A stretch of DNA of 64,000 nt, taken from assembly GCA_025267735.1 (NCBI GenBank), contig CM046298.1, positions 37,509,264-37,573,263 of the forward strand, in the 5' to 3' direction. This stretch comes from Mactra quadrangularis (Eukaryota; Mollusca; Bivalvia; Venerida; Mactridae). The position numbers and the translations under genes are program-made. The notes below the pieces were generated by a model. The model searched no databases. It saw nothing but the letters and a program-made list of their open reading frames with translations, and was not told where the DNA came from. Positions 23,627-34,770 of the stretch are shown here, one piece after another. The first letter of the stretch is position 1. Each line of letters starts with the position of its first letter.

Positions 23627-24809
23627 TGTAACGTACACCGGCTACTAGACGTACAGAAATGGTTTATATACAATAAACAGTTTTCAAGATATAATATATT
23701 TTCCTCAAGCTACTTAGCTTTATGATTCGTAAAATAATGATTAAAATATATATTTATAAAATGTGAAAACTAACTATGGAATAATATCAAACACTATGAA
23801 ATTATCAAGTATGTACAAATGCTAGGTTATCAATATTAACTGAAAAAGGTTTATTCAACAAAGAAAGACGGGCTTCCAGCTCGTATTGAACAATAAATGG
23901 ATGGGCGATCAACCAGACCACAGCTATGAAATTTAAGCTAGTATATTACAAAGGGAAAGGTATGTATTATTCGTAGGACAGGATAGTGATAGTGACCGAG
24001 CTACGATACTTATAATCTCGTATTTATGTATAGTAAGTAGACGAGCGACAAAGTGGATAGTCTTTATCGCTGAACTAATACATATAATTTAGACCAGGAT
24101 AATTTATACACAGAGTGGATGGGGTTGTAAGACGTTCACCAGCAAGTTTGTCATAAAATAATCAAGACTATATCACCAAGCCAATCTCTATCGCTGGTTT
24201 TTCAACATAAAATATCTATAACTTCCAAACTAGCTCACACTGCCACCAGCTTATCAATATAATATGTACATATAAATCATAAATGCCCAAAGTGATGGTC
24301 TCGTCCCTTTTCTTATCCTCAGGAACGTATTGCTCTAAGAGATCGTACTAAGAAGGCGATAAACCAGTCACCTGTGCTATACTAATCTGAACACCAGCTC
24401 TCTGTATACTACATATATATATATTCAACAAGGTATACCCTAGACGTCGCTCCTTTTCCTATGCATTGGAACGCAATGCTCCAAGCGGTCGTACTAAGAG
24501 AACGGAATACTATTCTATTATCTGTCACTTTTCACTACTACAACAGAACGCAATGCTCTGCGCAGGTTACTAAGATGGCAGAAAATAAATAATAATTATT
24601 TTTACCTTTTATTTTACCGATGTTAACACTTTGAGAGCAAAACACGATCTGCCAGAATAAAAGAATTTCTCTGCTTATATACTAGTCGGCTCTACTACAG
24701 CCAATAAGCGTCCCACAACTCGGACTATAATTGCGTTCAATGACTAAGATTAAATGACATCACTCTGGATAGCTCTAAAACCTGGACATCCGGATCCGTA
24801 CTCGTCACA
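23627..24809 (-). repeat. 5' LTR of the gypsy element
   Basis: 1183 bp, TG...CA type. In the sense of the element it carries a TATA motif (TATATAAG, plus coordinates 24674-24681), and an AATAAA motif follows about 60 bp downstream near 24607, an arrangement consistent with promoter and polyadenylation signals around a short R region. Confidence 0.93.
24674..24681 (-). promoter_or_regulatory. TATA box in the gypsy 5' LTR
   Basis: TATATAAG on the minus strand, inside the LTR and upstream of the gag-pol leader in transcription order. It is the only strong TATA consensus I found in the LTR. Confidence 0.5.
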
Positions 24810-25001
24810 CAAGGATTATATAAGTATATATTGACGAATGTAAATTGCGTTATGGAAATTCTACCTTAATAATAGGTACCTGAGGATAGGAAAGGACTGG
24901 TCACCATTTTGCTTGCCATGCAGTAGGCTACTTGAAATTTTTCTTTCAATAAAAAAATATCCATAGCCTCTCTTTTAAATGCTACTAAAACCAATCTAAA
25001 G

Positions 25002-25056
25002 CATTCTCGTACGTATAGTCTAGTAGGATTCTTGATAACCTCGGGGTACGAGAATG
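25002..25056. repeat. Short hairpin element with CATTCTCGTAC ends
   Basis: Perfect 11-bp inverted ends (CATTCTCGTAC / GTACGAGAATG) around 33 bp. It is related to the element at 26038. A third isolated end (GGTACGAGAATG) is at 25264-25275. No target duplication was seen. Confidence 0.55.
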
Positions 25057-26037
25057 GGTAGACTAGCTACTAGTATGATAATTAGTTTGTTTTGTCTTTT
25101 TATTTATATTTTATACATCATAACATACTTATATTATAGCCAGTCTATTTTCTTTCATACTGCATTGAGAGAGATATCTGTAGTTCAGATAGAGATGTAG
25201 ACTGGCTCAAGGTAATTAGTTGGAGAATTAATAAAAATAAAATACTTCATCGCCTGGAATCGAGGTACGAGAATGGGCAGAAATATGCCACAATAAAGGT
25301 GTGCTACTATAGCTGCATTTGAACATACATGTATACCTTTAATATAAAAAGAGCGCTATAAAAATATAGAACATAATAATAATGACAACAAGAATAAAAA
25401 TAAGAAGAAGCCCTAAGATATATGAAAAAGTTGATGCTTGGAATCATTTGTCAGAGACTCAGTTTAGAACTAAAACTGTTTCTTTAAGGAATGAAACGTT
25501 ACATATAAGAGTATGCACGTAATTAATCCTTACATGGAATTGATGAACCCATAGCAAATCTCAAAAGGAAGCATGCAGGCATTCTAAATCTGCCAGACGT
25601 GACACTACAATCAAAGCAATGACTTTTAATAATGAGATTGTAGACGGAATGTGTACAAACTAAGAAGAACTTATGTCGAAGAAAGTAATCTAGCTTTCAC
25701 CAGAATTCAACTAAGATCAACTAATATAAGGTAGCCTAATATTTATTCAGTTACAAAGAAATCGAGAAGTTTAATTTTCAACAAATTTCTAAAGGGAATG
25801 GTGATAACCTCCAAGCCTGAACGTGTATCTTGTACGAAGCTCTATAAATCGTAATAAAATCAAACAGGCCAAATAAAAAACTGTATTTTTCAATTAAAAA
25901 AAGTTCTTTTTATTTTTTTTTTTATATTTCATGCTGATATCAGACAACGTGAACATGATCGAGTACCTTCCATAGATTATGTAAAAAAGTTGAAACTGCT
26001 TTAAAATAATAAGACGTACTTTATATCTACCTAAATG

Positions 26038-26108
26038 CATTCTCGTACCCAGAGTCTAGTGGGATTCTCTTGTATTGAGACTCCTTCTAGACTCCGGGAA
26101 CGAGAATG
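26038..26108. mobile_element. 71-bp MITE with 22-bp TIRs and a perfect 9-bp target duplication
   Basis: The ends CATTCTCGTACCCAGAGTCTAG and the inverted right arm differ at two positions. ACCTAAATG is duplicated exactly at 26029-26037 and 26109-26117. A 9-bp duplication fits MULE/MuDR-type (or Merlin) transposition. It is non-coding. Confidence 0.85.
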
Positions 26109-26605
26109 ACCTAAATGGGAAATCCCGTGATGTCTAAGGGATGGACCCCATCATCTTTGAAAAGATTGTAAGCTGGGTAAAATTCATTTTAAGAAATGGT
26201 AAATATAATCCTTCATGGGGCTAGCCTCAAATAAGGCATTGTGTGTTCTTTTTTTAAGTGTTTATCACATATTTGGACAAATAGAATAAGGTAAGATCTA
26301 TTGAAATAGATCCTATCCTATCCCTTTCGAATGAAAAACTCATGTAAATACACATGCACTTATGAAGGAAAGTCTGCGAACTTTTTTAGCATGAAGAGCT
26401 TGTATTCGAGAGATTGGACCGCTGAATTATTTGATTTTTTTTTATTTGAGTCCCTCCATCATAAAATATTATCAATTAAACTACATGTGTATTCAGCTTA
26501 GTCAAAGGGAGATAATCAATACTGAATTTGATATCATCGATTTATTTCCCTTACACCACAAGCAAAATTTATTAAATGTATATTTTTTACATTCGGACGA
26601 TTGAT

Positions 26606-27388
26606 AATCAAAGCACTGAAAGTACTGGGGTATTCATTGTGTTTAGATTTATTCAATTTTTGTTGGGTTTTATGCTGTAGAAACACCTTATAAAGGTTAT
26701 ATCACAGCGGTCAGTCCACCTACTCACTGTTCCTGAAGAGGCTTTATCTCTTGATTTAGCTGTTAACAAACTACTTGGTGCACTAATACTACTGTTGTAA
26801 TTAGTCAAAGCTATTAACTGTTACAATATGACTATCACATTGTTTTATTAGTCTGTGTGTCAAAAAACCTCTAATATAGAAGATATTTAAAACCTAGTCA
26901 TTGTTATCTGTTATGTGTGATACGTAGTACACATTTTTGAGTAAAGTAGGACTAACACCCTGCTGCTATTCTATGATTTATATAGTAACTGAACAGAAAA
27001 TAACGTATTTAAACCCCATTTCTGCTTATCATAAATGTCTTAGAAATTAATTTTACCTGCACTGATGGTGTTTAATGATGAAGGTTAAATTTACAGATAT
27101 AATTAAGAATTAATTTTTTGATAAATTTTATTTCTTTTTTTCATTCGATTACCTGATTTAACAAAGAGGTTAATGTAGTCAAGTGAATGGGATAATTTTT
27201 TGGAAAATAGCTGAAAGTGTTTTATATGCACAAATTATCTATATCTTGTAAGAAAATAAACAAATGTTAAGATTCAAAGTGTTGTACTAAGATTTAATAC
27301 CCGAGTTCATTATTACACACAAACTAGTTATTTTGGAGTAAAAGTAATATATGTTCCAAACATTAATTATGTTGATGACTTCAACAAG
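26606..27388 (+). repeat. Arm of a large inverted duplication (partner 46034-46947)
   Basis: The 783 bp align, as reverse complement, with 46034-46947 with scattered differences. The two copies share unique-looking sequence plus a partial family-B SINE (about 26656-26783). The right copy holds roughly 130-190 bp absent here. The outer edge AATCAAAGCACTGAAAGTAC is abrupt in both. Confidence 0.8.
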
Positions 27389-28035
27389 TAAAAATAATAT
27401 ATTCAAAACATTAATTGATAGTATAATAATTATCATTCATATTATTAATATATTAAAGTTAAATGCAGTTATTGTATTTTTTAAAGGAGTATGTTTTATT
27501 AACATTTTTTATTCAGGAACTTTTCCTTAATCTCTCCAGATCTTGTCAGATTACACTTTGGCGAAATGAAACTTTTCCATCATAAGCCTTTATTCTTTAT
27601 TGAATAGGTTTTATAGATTTTATAATCCCTTAGCTCTCACAGTGCTTTAAACTGTACCTTCACAGAGATAAAAATCTATATCAATTTTTATTTTCTTGAA
27701 AGGGTTTGATACTACAGTATCCAAGTCAGGGTGCTACTTAATGTATCATAGTCAACACTAATAGTGTGGCTTTACCAATGTTAGTTCACACTATTTTATT
27801 GCACAATATTTTTAAAAGACCCCCCACCCCTTAAAAAACCCACTTCAAAACAGAGGATTATCGAATATACTGACTTGTAAGTATCTAAACCCGATATAGT
27901 CATGGATGGATTTTATTGCAAGTATTTTATCCATTGTGATACTCATTGACAAAATGTATATTGATGATTTTATCCTTGTTAAATTTATTTCACCTAAGGA
28001 CTTGCATCCAATGCGCCGTAAAATTCAGAGATGCG

Positions 28036-28969
28036 TTCAACAATGCGAGCGCTCGGGGCGACATCGAGCGCCCGCGTTCTGCTCGCGATACAGCTCGAGA
28101 GGTGTTTCGCTTAAAAATTGTTGTATAAATAGATTTCAGTTTATATGAGTTTCCTCCCTTGTCTATTAAAGATAATGTTGTTTTAGATTTTATGTACAAT
28201 ACCCACCAAAAGTGCGGAGACATTTTCACTTTGCAGGCCTACTTAATAGCTTTTGTCCAAAATTTTGAAAACTGATTACTTAAAAAAGCTCTTAAGTTTT
28301 ATTTTTTTGTTTATCACTTTACTTATAACTGAGTTTGAAAAATACCAAACAAAATACATTATAGAAAATGATTACAATAAACAGGCTTAAGCTAGGGTGT
28401 CAGATGCTATTATTATTCATGTGCCGCATTGATTAAATTTGTTTTCATTTTGTCACAACCATATTTAAATATAAAAAAACTAGTAATTCTACAAAAAATC
28501 ATCAAAATTAATGAGTTGTAGTTTTTTGGTGGGTACTATATTAATACATTATTGGAAATATATATTATAACAGGTACCAAAGATGGTGGCAAGAATTTTT
28601 TTTCATATCAAAGAATTTTTCTGAAAAGTGGGACGCAAACTTGTGTGTTACTTGTTCCACATAAAATATCCACGCAATGCATAAAATATACTAAATGTAC
28701 CCTTTATTTGGTACAGTAAATTGTCTCTATGATTTATGTATGGTAAAAAATATGAAAGATCTCGTGTATCAGCAGAAATAATTGTTTCCCCACCCGCTTT
28801 TTCAATAATGTGCTGTTAGACGTCATCTTGGATTTTATAGCGAGCGCTCGACATTCTGTACACAAGTCTGACTGACCAATATCTACACCTATTTATGGAA
28901 TGAGCGCAGTCGTTCAATAGCCTTACAATTCGCAAGGCGGGCGCTCGCTCGAGCGCTCGCATTGTTGAA
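28036..28969. repeat. CpG-rich 20-bp inverted repeat pair bounding 934 bp
   Basis: TTCAACAATGCGAGCGCTCG (28036-28055) recurs inverted at 28950-28969. The spacer holds more GAGCGCTCG blocks. It could be a degraded TIR element, but no target duplication is visible. Confidence 0.4.
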
Positions 28970-29817
28970 TACACCTCGGGTTTAATTGCACACGATCTGA
29001 ACAGTTACAGTCCGGAAATAATTATCTTTAAAACAAACCCATTACGCGGGAACCAGCACTTATGATAATGTATACAGTACAAGTATTAGCATTTCCAAAA
29101 ATGCTTGAGTCGTCGATTAGCATGCATGTATGACATCTCCTTTAGTAAAGCATTCAAGCAATATATGTGTCAGAGTTTAACAATTTCGTCATGTTCCGAC
29201 CGAGCTTATACAAACTCATTTTTATGGTATACTTTATAATTAACCTGTCCATTTGGCAAGAAATTATATTTATTGATAACCAATCCAGATTATTCGATTC
29301 AAGAACATGCTCTGTCCCATATTCCGACGGCTAATCGAACGAAGATTATATTTCTTTACAAGAAAATATTGACGCAAAGCATCAAAGGTCCCTAAACAAT
29401 TAAAAGCACGAAAGTACTGCTTACGCCTGTGATCTCTATAAGTTAGGCATTAAAATTCTTTAGAAAATGTTTATTAACCGTTAATTAAACCAACCATGTT
29501 TGATAATTTAAAATATAAATGTACAATATATAAAAGGATCTTTATCAGTGATGGTCTGATAATTCTTCTCTGTTTATAGTGTCAGTCACAGTGTCTTCGT
29601 CAGTTGTTTAGACTGTGTCGTTCTATAAATAGACCGCGTAGGCCGTCGAGTGTACATCTATCTAATAGTACTGCCACACACCTCTAACGAGTATTATCAT
29701 GTTATGGGCAGTCTTATCTGTGTTACAAGTTAATCGCTTCCAGTATATTCTGTGACGTCATATTGAGCGTCTGGTCATTTTCTCGCGCAGAAATACATAA
29801 AGTACCAGTTTCAGTAT

Positions 29818-29960
29818 GAACTATTTTATTGTAGCGGAATTATCCGGATGTGGATGTTGTTAGGTTTCGTTGATTAAATGTAGGTCAATATAGGACTCCG
29901 ATCGGAATACCACTATTAATCTATTGGTAACAGAGTATTCATTGTTTACACAATGAATAC
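29818..29960 (+). repeat. Dispersed repeat with hairpin end (partner 43668-43815, inverted)
   Basis: About 143 bp, clearly similar to the reverse complement of 43668-43815. The end forms a hairpin, GTATTCATTGT...ACAATGAATAC. Confidence 0.7.
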
Positions 29961-30499
29961 AAAAATGAAATTACCCTGCTACAGACTAAAGATATAAAAC
30001 TACATGTACTTGTGCCATAAAGGTGAAAGACTGTCTCCAGCTCTGCTTGCCAAAGATAGTAGATCACGTCCGATCGGAAATCACTTGTTTATAGTTTATA
30101 TAAACTTATTTATTAACGCTCGATTGTGAAACAAGTTCTTACGACTTATATCAATCACATTCGAACTCGCTTAATAAATTAGTCCCCCAGTACTGAGCTA
30201 GAAGGATAAAGTTTCTTGCGCAAAGAAGCAACTTGGTAGGTTTGGGTTGGGATTCAGACCAACGCGGTAAACTGCATAGCAATACTTGGATTACAAGTCC
30301 AACGTCGTAACCACTTGTATGACATAGTATGGCATTTACGTAACTTCAATGACTTCGAATACATGTGTTATAAAACGTTATATCGTCTCCATGCTAGCGA
30401 TTGGTTTCATCTAAGTGACACATTTTACAACGTTCATAGCAAGATGTGAATATATATATACAGCACGCTAAATATATTGTAAACTATTGAATAAAAACG

Positions 30500-30787
30500 T
30501 CAACCATTTGCAGATTTTACATGGACACGGTGGCGAACCCACGTGACTTCATCCGGGTATATTTTATCATATTTGGAATATAGGTCACTCGCATAAGGTA
30601 GGTTTTTTGCTTTTTTCTTACTAATCACGTAGTGTTTTTTTCCAAGAATACGCGCATAAACCCCCTGCTTGCGAGTTATGATTGCTGCAGTAATTGTTTT
30701 CCTGAAATATTTAGTCGGCTTGGAGTAATTTGGTACACAAATTTCGATGCGATTGAAATTGTCAGGGTAGCGTTCATTGTATTTCAA
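30500..30787 (-). CDS. Unrecognised ORF in the left TIR arm
   Basis: About 95 codons reading outward. The frame opens at a TTG, with no ATG at that point. The product is basic, with YFRKTITAAIITRKQ and VISKKKAKNLPYASDLYSK, and ends YPDEVTWVRHR plus a short unique tail beyond the TIR end. Nearly the same protein is encoded in the right arm. I do not recognise a family. Since the DNA itself is highly similar and an antisense frame is also open, conservation does not prove that the ORF is translated. Confidence 0.3.
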   Translation of the reverse strand: MKYNERYPDNFNRIEICVPNYSKPTKYFRKTITAAIITRKQGVYARILGKKHYVISKKKAKNLPYASDLYSKYDKIYPDEVTWVRHRVHVKSANG

Positions 30788-31014
30788 CGGTTTATGCGTT
30801 TAAATGCCTTAATTTGTGCCGACAGTTATGCACTTGGTATATTTATTTCATATACACTTCCAATTAACCCTCTATATACGATAACGATCTTTGAAAAGAG
30901 CTAGCTTGTAAATTATGAGGGAATGTGGAATATGATAACGTTCATTGCCCGTGATTTTCCGGATAACGTTCGTTTCCTACGTAGAGTTGTCCAATTTACT
31001 CACCACAGTTTCTT
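30526..31014 (+). repeat. Left terminal inverted repeat of the long-TIR element
   Basis: 489 bp. The outward reading frame encodes about 95 residues (see the ORF entry). Compared with the right arm it has a 9-bp insertion near 30800 and scattered substitutions. Confidence 0.85.
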
Positions 31015-31389
31015 AAAAATGACCTAAATAGTGCATTGCATTTTATGACTACGTACAGGGATGTATCATGTGACCTTTCTTTGATTTTCAAACATTATAC
31101 AAATTGCATGGGATACAACTTAGAGTTTATATACATATGCAAAGGATTCAACATAGATTTTAGTTGACCACATAATGTAGATTTAATACAATGACTTTTT
31201 AGTGACGCACAAAAAATACGTATACCCTGACGTGTAAAACTATTAAATAGGTCAAAAATTAAAAGTCAATGTACGAAGGTGCATGAATTCTAGGATGACT
31301 CTATTTTTTGCATAGACATTTTTAAATGAATTTACATTAGCAATCTTTCTTATTGTTCAACTATTTTCTTTATGTTTTAAATTTCAGAA

Positions 31390-31690
31390 ATGGGCCAGAC
31401 AAAATTAAAATTAACACTTGATAGAAAAAAGATAGAAGAGAAAATGGATGTAGATCGGCACAATCAAGTCCTAAAAAAGCCAAGAGTGGTCCTCAGTATT
31501 GGCCTGACTCATTTGATGAAATTTTTGGACAAAAAGTTACCTCAAAGTATCACGATATAAATAATATTTCTCTTGAAAGTCCCATTGATGCTGTTAGTAA
31601 TACTCACCATGACGTTTCTTCAAACTGCGATGGCTTAATGAGAACAGAGATTTATTTTAAACAAAGTTACATTGAATATGGCAATTTATA
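31390..31690 (+). pseudogene. Frameshifted coding remnant inside the long-TIR element
   Basis: After an acceptor-like TTTTAAATTTCAG the plus strand encodes MGQTKLKLTLDRKK and MDVDRHNQVLKK. At the run of A bases near 31474 the coding-like composition moves to another frame (AKSGPQYWPDSFDEIFGQK and SLESPIDAVSNTHHD), which ends in a stop at about 31690. Together this looks like about 100 residues of one protein broken by a single frameshift. No family is recognised. It may be the first exon of a transposon-encoded or captured gene. Confidence 0.4.
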
Positions 31691-32901
31691 AGGCTATTTT
31701 GATTAATTTCCCAAGGTATTATGCTGAGTGTGGTTTTTTTTGTATGGCAGAAGGGATTTCTGCTAGAATCCATATTATACAATAAAAATCAGAAGTTAAG
31801 TGATAAAGTGTTTACATGGATCACATGGATAAAGTTCAAGTTTACATGGTATATACAATTGATCATGACTTTGTATGATTATTTTTCTTGTTTAATATTT
31901 TAAGTATGCATACTCAAATTTGAAGAATTACAAGTTAGAAGTCATCTGACATGTCGTATATAGATAATATATTTGAAAACAGTGAATCTCTTCTTTGTTT
32001 TTTGTGGCTTTTCAATCTCAGTCATGAGACGGATAGTTAATCTGCTAAATCTGCTAAACGTTCCAGTTGTGTGTGAGCATTAGACTTTATTCCTGTTAGC
32101 AATTAAACGCCATTGTCAGAAGCTGGTACGAAACCATCACATTTATCATTTAGATGTTGCAGATCGGCCTCTAAGTCATTTATATCATGGAGGAAGTTAG
32201 TTCAATGTGGATTCTATTTCAGATTTGCATATATGCACTGCTATACCGTGGTCACATCGATAAGACACGTGATGTTGCATAGGTGAAAAAAACACAATTC
32301 GTTAATCAATATAAACTTTTAATGAAAGAATAATTCACCATAGTAATATCTGTTGAAATATATCCCTAAAAAGTCGTGAACACATGCACTTTTTCCGTCT
32401 GCTAAATGACCATGGGCTAACGGATATTTCTATTTTAGAGTAAGACACAATCATGTTTAATTACATAACTTTCATTGGTTGTTCAATAGTTCAAAGTGAA
32501 TATCATAAATCATGAATTTACTAATTTAGCATGTTCTCTGAGCTGAGAAGGGAGCGTAATCCAAAAGATACTTCACTTTAGAAAGTGAACGATAGTTAAA
32601 CATAATGTCCATGTGCTAGACAGTACCTCCCTATGTGTACATACATGTATGCTCAAACTTTTCATAGATAACTTTTTTAAAATCATGCTGTGTGATTTTT
32701 CAATTCTCTGCAACTAGCAAACGATAATAGGATCCCAGGGTAGGTTGCACAGTTTGTCATTCTACCTTATGTTGCATCGAATTTGGACTAACGTTAATAA
32801 ATGAAGTCGACTATGACAGATGTTGAATGACTTAATCGATTAAAAAAAGTAACAATATGTTAACTCGTGGATGACGAATCTAATACTTCGAAGACGTCGC
32901 T

Positions 32902-33030
32902 GGTTATTCCTTTCCATGAAAATTTCAATTGTCGATTTTGCCCGCTGGAAAAATAAATTTATGGACATTTGTCGACACTGTGGAATGGTAGGTGAGAACT
33001 GGTTATATGCAAGGGTAAAGGAAAGCTACC
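32902..33030 (+). mobile_element. Old family-A SINE fragment inside the long-TIR element
   Basis: Plus-sense segments TTCCATGAAAATTT, GTGGAATGGTAGGTGAGAAC and GGAAAGCTAC match the family-A body in order. Both ends are lost. It accounts for the short ORFs here. Confidence 0.65.
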
Positions 33031-33039
33031 CAAATCAAT

Positions 33040-33205
33040 CAAACTTGTTACTTGTTAATTGTCGGACATACATATGTCTAACAAGGTCTGCTCTAGATAA
33101 GAAGCCATTGCCACAACAGTAGTTTCTATACTGGCCATTGCATCTTCTTTCATGCTCATCAACACATTTTTTGTTTTTGAACATATATCCACACATGTAT
33201 GCAAC
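33040..33205 (-). pseudogene. Zinc-finger coding remnant inside the long-TIR element
   Basis: The minus strand reads YMCGYMFKNKKCVDEHERRC and then YCCGNGFLSRADLVRHMYV. Both follow the zinc-finger spacing C-x3-F-x5-(L/V)-x2-H, the first ending H-x3-C. The first cysteine of each finger pair is not at its usual place, and no long ORF surrounds them, so this is a decayed C2H2/C2HC zinc-finger segment. It abuts an old SINE at 32902-33030. Confidence 0.4.
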
Positions 33206-33800
33206 ACAAAAACGAAATCTGAAATATATAAAAAATAACATGATTGGATTAGTAAACAATTTGAGATTCATGTCATATATATTTTACTACTTCTGGATCG
33301 TCATCATTATCTTACTATAGTCTAGGGATCTTATTACCTTGAGTGTACGATATCTCATCATAGTTATAAATCAAAATTATCAGAGGTTTGCAACATTAGA
33401 CTGTCAGCCGTTTGAAAATGACTCCTTCAGATTGAAGAGATACAGAAACGATACTAAACGATTCAGAGCGTATGTGTCACAATAGCGCCAGATAATTAAG
33501 GTACACTTTTACTGCTAAAGTACGTTGGCATTTATAAGACGTTCAAAGATCGATCATAGTTATGTTAATTGTTTAACAAAACAAAACAAAAAACTAAGAT
33601 CCTAAAACATGCAAGATGGTAGTATGACACCGGGATTTAAAACGGCGTAAAGAAATTGCAATACCATGGATTGCAACTTGGTTCTTATTACGACTGCATG
33701 TACTTTCTGTTTTGAAATATCTTTGATTGTGAACTTCAATTACTAAAATCTGCAAGGTATTTAATTAATTGGACTAATTATGTACCTTTTCCATCTTTTA

Positions 33801-34280
33801 AAGAAACTGTGGTGAGTAAATTGGACAACTCTATGTAGGAAATGAACGTTATCCGGAAAATCACGGGCAATGAACGTTATCATATTCCACATTCTCTCAT
33901 AATTTACAAACTGGCTCTTTTCAAAGATCGTTATCGTATATAGAGGGTTAATTGGAAGTGTATATGAAATAATTATACCATGTGCATAACTGTCGGCACA
34001 AATTAAACGCATAAACCGTTGAAATACAATGAACGCTACCCTGACAATTTCAATCGCATCGAAATTTGTGTACCAAATTACTCCAAGACGACTAAATATT
34101 TCAGGAAAACAATTACTGCAGCAATCATAACTCGTAAACAGGGGGTTTATGCGCGTATTCTTGGAAAAAAACACTACGTGATTAGTAAGAAAAAAGCAAA
34201 AAACCTACCTTATGCGAGTGACCTATATTCCAAATATGGTAAAAAATACCCGGATGAAGTCACGTGCGTTCGCCACCGTG
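33801..34280 (-). repeat. Right terminal inverted repeat of the long-TIR element
   Basis: 480 bp, reverse complement of the left arm. It keeps an open frame in both directions: about 90 residues outward, 137 residues inward (33761-34174, minus). Confidence 0.85.
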
Positions 34281-34300
34281 ATGGATCGAGTTCTGTTTAA
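34019..34300 (+). CDS. Unrecognised ORF in the right TIR arm
   Basis: The partner of the left-arm ORF, about 93 codons, also opening with a TTG-type frame start. It differs at only a few residues (for example SKTTK for SKPTK, KYGKK for KYDKI) before the TIR boundary, after which the tail diverges (DGSSSV). The function is unknown. Confidence 0.3.
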   Translation: MKYNERYPDNFNRIEICVPNYSKTTKYFRKTITAAIITRKQGVYARILGKKHYVISKKKAKNLPYASDLYSKYGKKYPDEVTCVRHRDGSSSV

Positions 34301-34435
34301 ACATGAATGTCGGAACTACTTTTAATGACAAGTATTCTCAGAGAAGTTTCTTAAAAGAATAACTCTAATTTCTTAGAGAAATAGAAATGAACAATATCTC
34401 TTTACCTTCAAAGTATGTTATAATGATAAAAGCCC

Positions 34436-34770
34436 ATGGGCGGTTCCAGCGGGAGGGGGTCAGGGGGTACTGACCCCCTATAATTTGGAAAATGTACCTG
34501 TCCATTAGTGTATTTCTTGCCTGTAAGTCATTTTTAAGTAGCATGAAGCATTTTGTTCGGTGCTTATCATAGATTTAATGGGTATGTAGTTTTTATTACC
34601 AATATGTTGCATTTTTTTTTCTGCAAAATGTGTATATGTAATATGGTTGTGGTTCGAGGTTCGGACCCCCTAGAAAAGTTCGGACCCCCCCCCCCTCCTA
34701 GAAAAGTTCGGACCCCCTTGAAAAGTTCGGATTCATATACAAACATGTCAGAGGTATCCGCTGGCCGGTC
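34436..34770 (+). repeat. C-tract dispersed repeat, copy 2
   Basis: GGGCGGTTCCAGCGGGAGGG followed by a CCCCCTA tract, the shared segment ATTAGTGTATTTCTTGCCTG, and repeated CCTAGAAAAGTTCGGAC blocks. It is directly oriented and similar to the copy near 16650. Confidence 0.65.

Larger units (their letters stand above)
17160..24813 (-). mobile_element. Full-length Ty3/gypsy LTR retrotransposon with 4-bp target duplication
   Basis: The element itself spans 17164-24809 and is flanked by CAAG on both sides (17160-17163 and 24810-24813). It is on the minus strand: the 5' LTR is the right copy, then primer-binding site, 88-bp leader, one gag-pol ORF, a 212-bp tail with polypurine tract, and the 3' LTR on the left. 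The LTRs begin TGTAACG and end CGTCACA. The two LTRs have the same length and I saw no difference between them, so the insertion is young. All parts needed for retrotransposition appear present. There is no envelope-like ORF. Confidence 0.95.
24814..30520. other. Gene-poor interval right of the gypsy element
   Basis: Contains two short inverted-repeat elements (25002-25056, 26038-26108), one arm of a distant inverted duplication (26606-27388), a CpG-rich inverted repeat pair (28036-28055 / 28950-28969) and a dispersed 143-bp repeat (29818-29960). A TATAAATAG string at about 29623 looks like a core promoter, but no coding sequence follows it. Confidence 0.45.
30526..34280. mobile_element. Long-TIR DNA transposon-like element with 5-bp target duplication
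   Basis: Two inverted arms, 30526-31014 (489 bp) and 33801-34280 (480 bp), are nearly identical; a 9-bp insertion in the left arm accounts for the length difference. The outer ends read CACGGTGGCGAAC. ATGGA occurs exactly outside both ends (30521-30525, 34281-34285). The 2786-bp interior has coding-like remnants on both strands and an older SINE. A 5-bp duplication with CACnnTG-type ends is known from the Transib/RAG-like superfamily, but TIRs there are normally short and no transposase core was recognised, so the superfamily is open. Confidence 0.75.

Noticed and set aside
29620..29660. TATAAATAG as a gene promoter
   Set aside because: No coding sequence or splice donor follows in a sensible position; isolated TATA strings are expected in AT-rich DNA.
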